Assembly (NCBI GenBank): GCA_947259765.1
Contig: CAMYNG010000022.1
Coordinates: 1-56,736 of the forward strand
Direction: 5' to 3'
Origin: an uncultured Ectothiorhodospiraceae bacterium
Lineage (GTDB): Bacteria > Pseudomonadota > Gammaproteobacteria > CAMYNG01
DNA length: 56,736 nucleotides
Every line of letters starts with the position of its first letter. Positions within the stretch are counted from its first letter, which is position 1. Made by a program: the position numbers and the translations under genes. Shown here piece by piece: positions 37,584 through 45,806 of this stretch. Under the pieces are notes generated by a model, which saw only the letters and a program-made list of their open reading frames with translations, made no database searches and was not told the DNA's origin.

Positions 37584-39980
37584 CTAGTTGTGGGTTGTGC
37601 TCAGAGCAACAACCTCGGCGGATTGTGGTTCAATCTCAGGCAGGAGCGCACGGGGTTTACCTATAAAGTAGCCCTGCACGAAGTCAATGCCGATGGACAT
37701 GATTCGATCCTGTGTCGCTTGATCTTCCACAAACTCGGCAATGGTTTGCATACCCATTACGTGTCCGATCTGGTTTATGGACTTGACCATATTGAAGTCG
37801 TTTTGGTCATGCAAAATGCCGCGGATGAAGCTACCGTCGATTTTTAAAAAATCTACTGGTAACACCTTTAAGTAGGAAAACGAACTCAAGCCGCTGCCGA
37901 AATCGTCCAATGCAAACCGGCAGCCGCGGTCACGCAATACGTCAATAAAGTTTTGCGCATGCGTAAGATTGGCAATGACGGACGTTTCGGTGATCTCGAA
38001 ACAAACCGTGCCGGGCTCGACACCGGTTTTATCAAACAACTCCAGCACGTCGCCAAGAAATTTCTCGTCACCTAACGACTGACCGGAAAGATTAATGGAT
38101 ACCGAATCAATATCCACTTCACTCGGCAGGCCATGTTGCTTGAGCATACGAAATGCGTTCGCAACCACCCAACGGTCTATCATTGGCATCAGGTGGTAGC
38201 GCTCCGCGGCCGGCAGAAAACTGCCCGGGGTGATGATTTCACCATCGCCATTGCGCATACGCAGTAGTAATTCCGCATGATACTTTTCACCGGCCCGCTC
38301 ACTGACGGGCTTGATAAGCTGGTAAAACAGACGAAAACAATTATTTTCCAGTGCCCGTTGAATGCGCTGCATCCAGCGCATGTGTCGATGATGCCGCGCG
38401 AGTGCTTTATCTTCGTGATGAAAGACATGTACGCGATTACGGCCTTGCTCTTTTGCAACGTAACACGCGGAATCGGCTGCACTGAGGATGTCAGTAAGCG
38501 TGCCGCTGTCGCTGGTGATGGGCACCACACCGATGCTGACGCCGATCTCAAAAATATTTTGTTGCCAGAGGAAACGAAAGTTCTGTATTACTGAACGTAG
38601 AGACTCGGCCACCTCCTGCACCTGAGCAAAATCACAATCAGAGAACAGTACGCCGAATTCATCACCGCCCAATCGCCCAACCGTATCTGCCGCGCGAATG
38701 TTTGCATCCAGCTTGTGAGACAATTGCCGCAGCAACTCATCCCCGGCGACATGACCGCAGGTGTCATTAACAACCTTGAACTGATCCAGATCCAGGTAAC
38801 ACAACGCAAACTTTCCGCCGTCACGGCGAACGCGCTCCAGAACCGATTCCAGCCGAACCTCAAACTCGCGACGGTTAATAAGTCCGGTCAACGAGTCGTG
38901 CGTGGCCTGATACGCGAGCTGTCGTGCCAAGCCTCGCAATTCGGTAACATCGTGCAACACCAAAACGACGCCGACTGGTTTTCCGCTTGTATCGTGGATC
39001 GGCGAAACCGAGACCTCGACTGAAAAATCCTTTTCGTTGTCACTACCCACAAGCAAGGTTTGTCCACCAATGCGTAACGCGGTGTTTTGCTGCACACAGG
39101 TTTGAATGGGTGCGTTGATAAGCTCTCCGCTGGTCTCATCCCGAAACTGCATGACCTCACTTAACGGCCTGCCAATAACCTGTTGGCCGGATAATCCTGC
39201 AAGATGCTCCGCAACCGGATTCATAAACAGGATGTCGCCATTTACCCCAGTTGTAACGACACCGTCACCGATAGAGTCCAAGGTTACCAACGCGCGTTCC
39301 TGCTCGCCGAACAGCTCCGCCTCGGCCTTTTTACGTGCGGAAACATCTCGATAAAAGGTATAGATAAAGCGTTGATCGCCGATCTCGACGTACTTGGCAG
39401 CCACGTCCAAATCAATGGCATGACCATTGCTGTGCAGGTGGCGCGTTTCGTAGCGTGCCTGACCGTTCTCGCGTAAGCGCGCGAGCCGCTGGTGTATGGC
39501 TTTGGGTGAATCGGCGATATTCAGATCCGTAATATTCATCCCCAACAGGGTTTCCGGTTCACGCCCCACCATCCTGCAATACGCCCGATTGACCTCGCGC
39601 AAAGTACCATCGAGATCGGTAATCACAAAACCGTCCGGGGATGAATCCAGGATGACCTGGTTGCGGCGTGTTTGTACCGCCAGAGCATGCTCGGAACGGC
39701 GAATGCTTTCGAACAAGGGACGGATCGACAAGACTGCCGTCAGCACCAACACCGAAATAAGCAAGGCGACCAATTCCGTATTTAACACGGGTAGCTGATC
39801 AGGATAGCGCTCGATCACCGCGATTAGAGTGATCACCCGCCGGATGGTCATCAGGAAAATTGCGGCGGCCAGGGATACCCAGGCGAGTCGACCACCCACA
39901 GTACGAATCAAACGCAGCGCATACACCGCTGCGGTAAACTGCAGCAATACCGAAATCGAAAGGACAACAATGACGGTCAC
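37584..39980 (-). CDS. Membrane PAS-PAS-GGDEF-EAL c-di-GMP enzyme
   Basis: 798 residues from a GTG at 39980. Two or three N-terminal helices (VIVVLSISVLLQFTAAVYAL, LVALLISVLVLTAVLSI) are followed by PAS1 (about 105-215; VILDSSPDGFVITDLDG), PAS2 (about 225-345; TLDSIGDGVVTTGVNG), GGDEF (about 365-525) and EAL (about 550-780). The cyclase motif GRLGGDEF is intact, and RAAD five residues ahead is an inhibitory RxxD site. In the EAL domain the signature reads ELLLR instead of EALLR, but LDDFGSGLSSFSYL, NLSG, ITET and KIDGSF are kept, so phosphodiesterase activity is likely. Convergent with the YfcE-like gene. Confidence 0.92.
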   Translation of the reverse strand: MTVIVVLSISVLLQFTAAVYALRLIRTVGGRLAWVSLAAAIFLMTIRRVITLIAVIERYPDQLPVLNTELVALLISVLVLTAVLSIRPLFESIRRSEHALAVQTRRNQVILDSSPDGFVITDLDGTLREVNRAYCRMVGREPETLLGMNITDLNIADSPKAIHQRLARLRENGQARYETRHLHSNGHAIDLDVAAKYVEIGDQRFIYTFYRDVSARKKAEAELFGEQERALVTLDSIGDGVVTTGVNGDILFMNPVAEHLAGLSGQQVIGRPLSEVMQFRDETSGELINAPIQTCVQQNTALRIGGQTLLVGSDNEKDFSVEVSVSPIHDTSGKPVGVVLVLHDVTELRGLARQLAYQATHDSLTGLINRREFEVRLESVLERVRRDGGKFALCYLDLDQFKVVNDTCGHVAGDELLRQLSHKLDANIRAADTVGRLGGDEFGVLFSDCDFAQVQEVAESLRSVIQNFRFLWQQNIFEIGVSIGVVPITSDSGTLTDILSAADSACYVAKEQGRNRVHVFHHEDKALARHHRHMRWMQRIQRALENNCFRLFYQLIKPVSERAGEKYHAELLLRMRNGDGEIITPGSFLPAAERYHLMPMIDRWVVANAFRMLKQHGLPSEVDIDSVSINLSGQSLGDEKFLGDVLELFDKTGVEPGTVCFEITETSVIANLTHAQNFIDVLRDRGCRFALDDFGSGLSSFSYLKVLPVDFLKIDGSFIRGILHDQNDFNMVKSINQIGHVMGMQTIAEFVEDQATQDRIMSIGIDFVQGYFIGKPRALLPEIEPQSAEVVALSTTHN

Positions 39981-40089
39981 GATGAAAACACTCCCGGCGC
40001 CGAAATCGTGCCAAATTCACAAATGGAACAAACACCGGCGTTGCCGAGTTGTGGGCTAACACCAAGGCAGAAGACCTAGCTGAAGATAA

Positions 40090-40120
40090 AACGGAAAATT
40101 ACTATCCTGCTTTTTCCGTT
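40090..40120. terminator. Stem-loop between moaE and the GGDEF-EAL gene
   Basis: Nine-base-pair stem AACGGAAAA (40090-40098) with TTTTCCGTT (40112-40120) around a 13-base loop. It lies about 150 bases after the moaE stop, within the 291-bp gap. It could end the moaDE transcript or form part of the leader of the next gene. No further gene is seen in this gap. Confidence 0.35.
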
Positions 40121-40271
40121 TATGAACCCGATATCGTTACAGTATTTCGTGTCATCTTCTGGAAAGTCCGAAGCTCAGATTTGTCCTTATCTGCGATTTA
40201 ACACGCTATTTTTTATTATGATTTTAGATAACCTAGCCGGGATAAAGTTAATTTACAAGTACTCCAGTCGA

Positions 40272-40709
40272 CTAATCCGCAGGGGTATTGTGGACTACCC
40301 AGCGTTCCCCGTTGGCGCCATGCTCCTTTTTCCAGAATGGCGCCCGACTTTTTAATTCTTCAATGAGATAACGGCAGGCGCTAAACGCCTCCTGGCGATG
40401 GGCCGACCAAACCACAATGGTCACAATAGGATCGGCCGGCTGAATTTCACCGACCCGATGTAGAAGTAGCAGATCAATTATGTCCCAACGCTGCTCGGCT
40501 TCCTCCGCGATACGTTGCAAGTGTTGTTCAGTCATACCGGGATAATGTTCGAGGAACATGCCGTCGACCGACTCGCCGTCGTTGAAATCACGCATACTGC
40601 CAATGAAAATCGAGGTCGCACCGAATTGAACAGGAAACGATGAATCTTCCTGGTAGCGCTGTATCTCCTCGAAGGGTTTATAGGCCTTGGCACGTATCTC
40701 GACTTTCAT
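40272..40709 (-). CDS. moaE: Molybdopterin synthase catalytic subunit
   Basis: 145 residues. It transfers sulfur from MoaD to precursor Z (cyclic pyranopterin monophosphate). MoaE signatures: ATSIFIGSMRDFNDG, MFLEHYPGMTEQHLQRIAEEA, LLLHRVGEIQPADPIVTIVVWSAHRQEAFSACRYLIEELKSRAPFWKKE, the last with the catalytic lysines. It follows moaD by 12 bases with AAGG before the ATG. Confidence 0.96.
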   Translation of the reverse strand: MKVEIRAKAYKPFEEIQRYQEDSSFPVQFGATSIFIGSMRDFNDGESVDGMFLEHYPGMTEQHLQRIAEEAEQRWDIIDLLLLHRVGEIQPADPIVTIVVWSAHRQEAFSACRYLIEELKSRAPFWKKEHGANGERWVVHNTPAD

Positions 40710-40721
40710 AAATCGCGCGCC

Positions 40722-40952
40722 TTAACCGCCGGTGACAGGCGGGAAAAACGCCAGTTCATCACCGTCCTGCAGGGCATGATGTTGATCCACGTATTCAAGA
40801 TTGACCGCCATCAGTAGGTTTTCCGGCATGGCAAGCGGCGTTACCGCCTGCCAGCCATCTGCTGCAGTCGCACCGGCAGCGAGCTGGAGTTGGGTTTCGT
40901 CGACGCCAATGCGTTCACGGAGACTGGCAAAGAGTTTGACTTTGATGTTCAC
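40722..40952 (-). CDS. moaD: Molybdopterin synthase sulfur-carrier subunit
   Basis: 76 residues from a GTG at 40952. Ubiquitin-like beta-grasp protein ending in the required Gly-Gly (FFPPVTGG), whose C-terminus becomes a thiocarboxylate. Partner of MoaE, with which it forms an operon. Divergent from moaC; moaA and moaB are not in the window. Confidence 0.94.
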   Translation of the reverse strand: MNIKVKLFASLRERIGVDETQLQLAAGATAADGWQAVTPLAMPENLLMAVNLEYVDQHHALQDGDELAFFPPVTGG

Positions 40953-41104
40953 GGTTGGACTCAGTGTATTACGCTGATGATGACTTCGCTGGTTACGCGA
41001 TGCCCTTTTAATGAGTAAGTATAGAGTTTGCGTGGCCAGGCGTTGTCAGCGCACGACCGAGCGGCCTATTATGGAGCCCGAACGTTAACCAAGCAAACAG
41101 GCTA
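40953..41104. promoter_or_regulatory. Divergent moaD/moaC promoter region
   Basis: 152 bases between the two molybdenum-cofactor transcription units. Both promoters must lie here. I looked for a Moco-type riboswitch and saw no long leader: each start codon is too close for that fold. Confidence 0.45.
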
Positions 41105-41584
41105 ATGAGCAAATTATCGCATTTTACCCCGAGCGGCGAAGCACACATGGTGGACGTGTCAGGTAAAGCCGTCACCCACCGCATCGCCGTGGCGGCAGGC
41201 CGCATTGACATGCAGGCCGACACGCTGGCACTCATCATGGAAGGCCGACACGCCAAGGGCGACGTACTCGGCATTGCCCGGGTGGCGGGAATCATGGCCA
41301 GTAAAAAGACCGCCGAACTAGTGCCCTTGTGCCACCCGCTGCCGCTGACACGCGTGGAGATCGATCTTCAGCCCAAAGCGGAGGAAAACTGTGTGCATTG
41401 CCTGGCGACGGTTGAAACCGAAGGTAAAACCGGCGTGGAAATGGAGGCGCTCACGGCCGTGCAGATCACGCTGTTAACGATATATGACATGTGCAAGGCG
41501 GTCGACAAGGGCATGCAGATGCAGGCCATCCGCCTGCTGTCAAAATCCGGCGGCAAGTCGGGCGACTGGCAACGGCAAGACTGA
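41105..41584 (+). CDS. moaC: Cyclic pyranopterin monophosphate synthase
   Basis: 159 residues. Acts after MoaA in molybdopterin synthesis. Family signatures: [88 protein letters not shown] and a C-terminal [10 protein letters not shown]. Complete. The stop is eight bases before the mutH start. Confidence 0.97.
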   Translation: MSKLSHFTPSGEAHMVDVSGKAVTHRIAVAAGRIDMQADTLALIMEGRHAKGDVLGIARVAGIMASKKTAELVPLCHPLPLTRVEIDLQPKAEENCVHCLATVETEGKTGVEMEALTAVQITLLTIYDMCKAVDKGMQMQAIRLLSKSGGKSGDWQRQD

Positions 41585-41592
41585 CCGGCCAG

Positions 41593-42285
41593 GTGCGCGA
41601 GTTTTCCCAGGCACCGGCGCCACCGTCCAGCACTGACGAGCTGCTGGCACGCGCCAACCGACTGGCGGGTTACCGACTGGCCGAAGCTGCCAAACAGCAT
41701 GGTGTGCTGCCACCCAAGGATCCCAAACGCGACAAGGGCTGGACCGGCCAGCTCCTGGAACATTGCCTGGGCGCCACCGCCGGCTCACTGGCCGAACCGG
41801 ACTTCCAGGCACTGGGGATCGAACTCAAAACCCTGCCAATCGACCGGCTTGGTCGACCGCGTGAATCCACCTATGTCTGCACCGTACCGCTGGGCAAGGA
41901 TGCCGGACTTAATTGGCAGACATCCTGGGTACGGCGTAAATTGCAACATGTACTTTGGGTCCCCATTGAAGCGGAACCCTCCATCCCTTTTCTGCAACGA
42001 CAGATCGGCACGCCGCTGCTCTGGTCTCCCGATGCGGAGCAAGCCCGCATATTGCAGCAGGACTGGCTGGAACTCATGGAACTTGTATGCAGTGGACAAC
42101 TCGATGAAATCAGTTCACGCCAGGGCACTTATCTTCAGATCCGACCCAAGGCAGCCAACCACCGGGCACAATGCGCGACAGTCGGCGCAGACGGTGACAT
42201 GATCACAACACTGCCACGCGGGTTTTATTTACGTACCGTATTTACCCGACAAATTCTCCAGCAACATTACGCCGGTATCGGTTGA
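41593..42285 (+). CDS. mutH: DNA mismatch-repair endonuclease MutH
   Basis: 230 residues from a GTG at 41593; the frame is open further upstream inside moaC, but this start gives the E. coli length and exact E. coli active-site numbering: Asp70 (EPDFQALGI), Glu77 and Lys79 (IELKTLP). MutH nicks the unmethylated strand at hemimethylated GATC after MutS/MutL recognition, so it implies Dam methylation in this organism. Other motifs: KGWTGQLLEHCLGATAGS and FYLRTVFTRQIL. Downstream of moaC and probably co-transcribed. Confidence 0.95.
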   Translation: MREFSQAPAPPSSTDELLARANRLAGYRLAEAAKQHGVLPPKDPKRDKGWTGQLLEHCLGATAGSLAEPDFQALGIELKTLPIDRLGRPRESTYVCTVPLGKDAGLNWQTSWVRRKLQHVLWVPIEAEPSIPFLQRQIGTPLLWSPDAEQARILQQDWLELMELVCSGQLDEISSRQGTYLQIRPKAANHRAQCATVGADGDMITTLPRGFYLRTVFTRQILQQHYAGIG

Positions 42286-42311
42286 CACAGAAAACTAAAA
42301 ATGAGTTATCA

Positions 42312-43145
42312 ATGACAGCACCCTCACCACAACAACGTAAGCAAAATACCACCCTGGTTTTTAATCTGGTCGCCGCAGGTTACGACAACGCGGCACAACG
42401 CTATTTTCCGTTTTGCGCAGACCGACTGGTGGGATTTTTACGACCCCGCCCGGGAAGCAAGCTACTGGATGTCGGTACAGGTACCGGTGCACTCGCCACC
42501 GCAGCGGCGCAAAAGGTGGGCACGACAGGCCGCGTGACCGCGATTGATCTTGCGGAAAATATGCTGGGTCGCGCAGAGGAAAACGTGCGCAAAATGAGTC
42601 TGAGTAATGTCGACTTTCATCAAATGGACGGCGAAAAACTTGAGTTTCGCAGTAACTACTTTGATGCGGTCGCCGGTTCATTCTGTGTTTTCTTTTTCAG
42701 CGACATGCTGGCCGGGCTCAAACAATGGCATCGCGTGCTTAAACCGGGCGGCACGATGGGCATGACCAGTTTTTCCGAAAGCGCATTTCGGCCGCTAATC
42801 GAGCTGTTTGTCGCGCAACTTGAAAACCTCGGTGAAGAAATTGATCTGTCTACTGCGCAAAAACTTGCGCAGGAAGAAAACTGTGTGGCGCTACTGGAAC
42901 AGGCAGGCTTTACTGAAATCGAAACGCGTACCGAGCAAATGGGCTACCACCTGGCAGGCAGTTCAGACTGGTGGCAAATTGTCATGAACAGCGGACTACG
43001 TGGTTTCATTGAAAGGTTGTCCGCCGAACAGCAGGCCCAGCTACGTGTTGCTCATTGCAGCGAAGTAGAGGAATTGCTGACTGACAAGGGATTATGGCTC
43101 GATGTGGGTACGATCTTTACTCGCGCAAAAAAACCGGCGGTGTAA
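42312..43145 (+). CDS. Class I SAM-dependent methyltransferase
   Basis: 277 residues from the ATG at 42312. The SAM-binding motif I is LLDVGTGTGALATAAAQK, followed by TAIDLAENML (acidic ribose ligand), DGEKLEFRSNYFDAVAG and RVLKPGGTMGMTSFS. The layout resembles the UbiE/COQ5-like group with a C-terminal cap. The substrate is unknown. It follows mutH after 26 bases and ends before a large inverted-repeat element. Confidence 0.85.
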   Translation: MTAPSPQQRKQNTTLVFNLVAAGYDNAAQRYFPFCADRLVGFLRPRPGSKLLDVGTGTGALATAAAQKVGTTGRVTAIDLAENMLGRAEENVRKMSLSNVDFHQMDGEKLEFRSNYFDAVAGSFCVFFFSDMLAGLKQWHRVLKPGGTMGMTSFSESAFRPLIELFVAQLENLGEEIDLSTAQKLAQEENCVALLEQAGFTEIETRTEQMGYHLAGSSDWWQIVMNSGLRGFIERLSAEQQAQLRVAHCSEVEELLTDKGLWLDVGTIFTRAKKPAV

Positions 43146-43453
43146 ACAGGGAAGATTGGTCAAACGAATCCGAAGTAGATACAAATGAACTGAAATCCGA
43201 TCGGTCGAAAATGTACACCTAGAATTTTCATCGTTAACTAACTACGCCGACAAGGTGTCCGTTTACTTGGGGTTGAGGTCAGTTCTCCCGTTCCCCGTGG
43301 CAAGACACGCCGTTAATACATCCATGTAGGCTTCACGGCAGCATCCCTGCTGCCGAAAGAGTCTTGCCACGGGGAACGGGAGACCTTCCTACCAAGTTTT
43401 GGCTGGACACCTTGTCGGCGTAGTTAGTTAACCGATCCCGCTGAATGCTGAAC
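43146..43453. other. Intergenic region, 308 bp, between convergent genes
   Basis: Separates the methyltransferase gene (plus) and pirin gene (minus), which converge here. Most of it is the nested inverted repeat at 43233-43432; the rest shows nothing recognisable. Confidence 0.6.
43233..43432. repeat. Perfect nested inverted-repeat element, 200 bp
   Basis: Outer arms of 28 bp, perfect, 43233-43260 and 43405-43432, beginning GTTAACTAACTACGCCGAC. Inner arms of 22 bp, perfect, 43285-43306 and 43361-43382, carrying CTCCCGTTCCCCGTGGCAAG. In the middle an 8-bp stem CGGCAGCA/TGCTGCCG at 43336-43355. The arms are identical, so the element is recent or under selection. It is non-coding, with no transposase. 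It could be a MITE or a strong bidirectional terminator. Confidence 0.85.
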
Positions 43454-44188
43454 TTAATCCACAAACGGCCCATGCTGCCGAATCGGCTCACCGTGGGGCG
43501 CGCCCAGCGCCACCATCACTCGGGCGGATGATATCGCCGTGATATCCAATTGTGGTTCATCCTGTAGAAAACTCGCGAAACCGGCTTCAAGGGTGTGGCC
43601 ATTGACTTGCACAATACCGTCAACCACGTATACCAGCGCGCGACTCCCCGCCGGAATGATCTCACTGAACGCCGCCCGGTCTTGCAGCAACACGTCCAGA
43701 TAACGGATTGGTGTGTGTAACTGAAGCGGAGAATTGTCACCGACGATCACGCGCACACGGCCGCCTTCGATTTCGTATTCGGGTATCGCTTCAGCATCGA
43801 CCTGCTGATAGGCAGGCTCAAGCATCTTCAATTGCCTGGGTAGATTGATCCACAACTGGATGCCGTTGGTAGGATCGGTAACCGGCATTTCCGAATGTAC
43901 CAAACCACGTCCGGCGGTAAATCGTTGCGCACCCCCGCCGGTTACCAGCGAATCGTGACCCAGACTATCCCTGTGTTGCATTGCGCCGTTGAATAAATAA
44001 GTGATGGCTTCAAAACCACGGTGAGGATGATCCGGAAATCCGGTGCCGGCTTGCAGTTGAAAATGGTCCCACAGAACAAAGGGATCAAAATTCATGCGCG
44101 CGTGGCGAATGGGGAACAGGCGACGTACCTGCGCGCCCGCGCCTTCCTGCATTTCAACAGCGGCGTTAATTTGATTGCTGGCATTCAT
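43454..44188 (-). CDS. Pirin family protein
   Basis: 244 residues. Cupin-type fold with the pirin metal site: FDPFVLWDHFQL, FPDHPHRGFEAITYLFNG and MQHRDSLGH, and ERLVHSEMP-like histidines in GLVHSEMPV. Bacterial pirins often act as quercetin-2,3-dioxygenase-like enzymes or redox sensors. Second half is the second cupin. Likely in one transcription unit with the reductase and DoxX genes upstream. Confidence 0.93.
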   Translation of the reverse strand: MNASNQINAAVEMQEGAGAQVRRLFPIRHARMNFDPFVLWDHFQLQAGTGFPDHPHRGFEAITYLFNGAMQHRDSLGHDSLVTGGGAQRFTAGRGLVHSEMPVTDPTNGIQLWINLPRQLKMLEPAYQQVDAEAIPEYEIEGGRVRVIVGDNSPLQLHTPIRYLDVLLQDRAAFSEIIPAGSRALVYVVDGIVQVNGHTLEAGFASFLQDEPQLDITAISSARVMVALGAPHGEPIRQHGPFVD

Positions 44189-44213
44189 TGCGTTACGCGC
44201 TCAGCTGTGAACA

Positions 44214-45200
44214 TTACTGTGAGCTAAACCGTGCCCGATCGTGCACGGCAAGAAAGTCCTGCTCGGGTCCGAGCGGTACGATACGCGTTGGATTGAGTTG
44301 CGTGTGACTGTAGTAATAATGCTGCTTGATGTGTTGCATGTTACAAGTCTCGGCAATACCCGGGACTTGATACAACTCACGCAGGTAATTGGACAGATTT
44401 GGATAGTCGGCGATGCGTCGCAGGTTGCATTTAAAGTGGCCCACGTACACCGCGTCGAACCGAATCAACGTGGTAAACAATCGCCAATCGGCTTCGGTTA
44501 ACTGCTCGCCGACCAGGTAATGCTGTTTGCCAAGACGGGACTCAATTTCATCGAGAGCGGCGAAAAGCTGGCTAAACGCCTTCTCATACGCAGATTGCGA
44601 GCTGGCAAAACCGGTACGGTACACACCGTTATTAATACTGTCGTAGACCAGCGAATTAACTTCATCGATGGCCGGACGCAACGCGACGGGATACAGATCC
44701 AGGTCAGGCTCGGTCCATTCGTCGAACGCCGAATTCAGCATCCGAATTATTTCCGACGACTCGTTGTTAACAATGGTGCGTCGCTCCTTGTCCCACAGTA
44801 CCGGCACGGTAACGATACCGCTGTAATCGGGTTTGGCCAGCGTGTAGACCTGGTGCATAAAATCAAATCCATTAACGTCATCGCGGGTTGCACCGGGATA
44901 GGCGCGAAAGTCCCAGCCCGCCTCCTCCATATGCGGGTGCACAACCGATACTGAAATGACCTCTTCAAGTTTTTTCAGCTTGCGGAAGATCAAGGTTCGA
45001 TGCGCCCACGGACAGGCGTAGGAAACATATAGGTGATAACGCCCCGGCGCCGCGGCAAAACCACCCTCGCCCGAGGGTCCCGCAGAACCGTCAACCGTTA
45101 CCCAGTTGCGAAACTGGGAATCCAGACGCACAAATTCGCCTGCTTCGGTTTCAGATCCCAGCCAGTCATCGGCCGGTTTACCACTTTTAAGTAGACTCAC
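44214..45200 (-). CDS. Glutathionyl-hydroquinone reductase (YqjG/ECM4-type GST)
   Basis: 328 residues from a GTG at 45200 with GGGAG upstream. The xi-class GST signature is complete: the catalytic Cys in YVSYACPWAHRTLIFRKLKKLE, VSVVHPHMEEAGWDF, VPVLWDKERRTIVNNESSEIIRML, then the C-terminal helical domain with QLTEADWRLFTTLIRFDAVYVGHFKCN. It reduces glutathionylated hydroquinones. It fits an electrophile or quinone defence role with pirin and DoxX around it. Confidence 0.94.
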   Translation of the reverse strand: MSLLKSGKPADDWLGSETEAGEFVRLDSQFRNWVTVDGSAGPSGEGGFAAAPGRYHLYVSYACPWAHRTLIFRKLKKLEEVISVSVVHPHMEEAGWDFRAYPGATRDDVNGFDFMHQVYTLAKPDYSGIVTVPVLWDKERRTIVNNESSEIIRMLNSAFDEWTEPDLDLYPVALRPAIDEVNSLVYDSINNGVYRTGFASSQSAYEKAFSQLFAALDEIESRLGKQHYLVGEQLTEADWRLFTTLIRFDAVYVGHFKCNLRRIADYPNLSNYLRELYQVPGIAETCNMQHIKQHYYYSHTQLNPTRIVPLGPEQDFLAVHDRARFSSQ

Positions 45201-45304
45201 TGTCGCGATACTCCCGTTGTTGACTCAATGTTCAAGCAAGAATTTTTACCCAATCAAATCCACGCGCTCAGGTCTCCGGTCCCTCAACTGCGCCGGCGCG
45301 CAGC

Positions 45305-45679
45305 TTACTTGCCTCGGTTATCCAGGCTGTAGGCACCGGCCCCGTAAATGCCGAGTAGTAACAAGCCGCCCACCAGAGCCCAGTTCTTCATAAACAGGAT
45401 CATCTGGATCTGCTGGCCGAAATCCATATGGAAAATTACTGCGGCCAGCCCGGTAAACCCAGCCAGCGCGTATGCCGCCCAGCGGGTCTGCCAACCCAGG
45501 ATTAAAGCCAGGCCGCCACCGATTTCCAGGATGATCACCAATGGCAAAAGCATGCCCGGCACCCCCATGGCATCCATATACACCTGGGTGTCAGCGTAAC
45601 CGCCTATTTTATTGAGCCCGGCCAGCAAAAAGATGTGAGCGAGTAAAATTCGTGCAACGAGCTGAATTATTTTGTCCAT
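45305..45679 (-). CDS. DoxX family membrane protein
   Basis: 124 residues, ATG with AGGAG upstream. Four membrane helices with the DoxX features ARILLAHIFLLAGLNKIGGY, LLPLVIILEIGGGLALILGW and KNWALVGGLLLLGIYG. DoxX-type proteins are linked to thiosulfate:quinone reductase or to detoxification. First gene of the minus-strand group, divergent from the LysR regulator. Confidence 0.9.
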   Translation of the reverse strand: MDKIIQLVARILLAHIFLLAGLNKIGGYADTQVYMDAMGVPGMLLPLVIILEIGGGLALILGWQTRWAAYALAGFTGLAAVIFHMDFGQQIQMILFMKNWALVGGLLLLGIYGAGAYSLDNRGK

Positions 45680-45806
45680 GCGACGACTCCTGCCTGTTGT
45701 GGCGTTGTTGTTTATTTGTGGATGCAGGTAACTTATATTGTAAATTTTCGTTTAAAAAGCGCAAAATTTCGACCAAATCAATCTAATTTATTGATATATT
45801 GTATCG
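45680..45806. promoter_or_regulatory. Divergent promoter with candidate LysR operator
   Basis: 127 bases between doxX-like and lysR-like genes, rich in A/T. It holds an inverted repeat AAATTTT (45742-45748) with AAAATTT (45763-45769), and a second GATA...TATC palindrome near 45792-45804. LysR-type regulators usually bind T-N11-A palindromes in such spacers and control the divergent operon. The exact boxes are a guess. Confidence 0.4.

Noticed and set aside
40953-41104. Possible molybdenum-cofactor riboswitch upstream of moaC
   Set aside because: Only 152 bases serve two divergent genes, and no long paired aptamer could be drawn.
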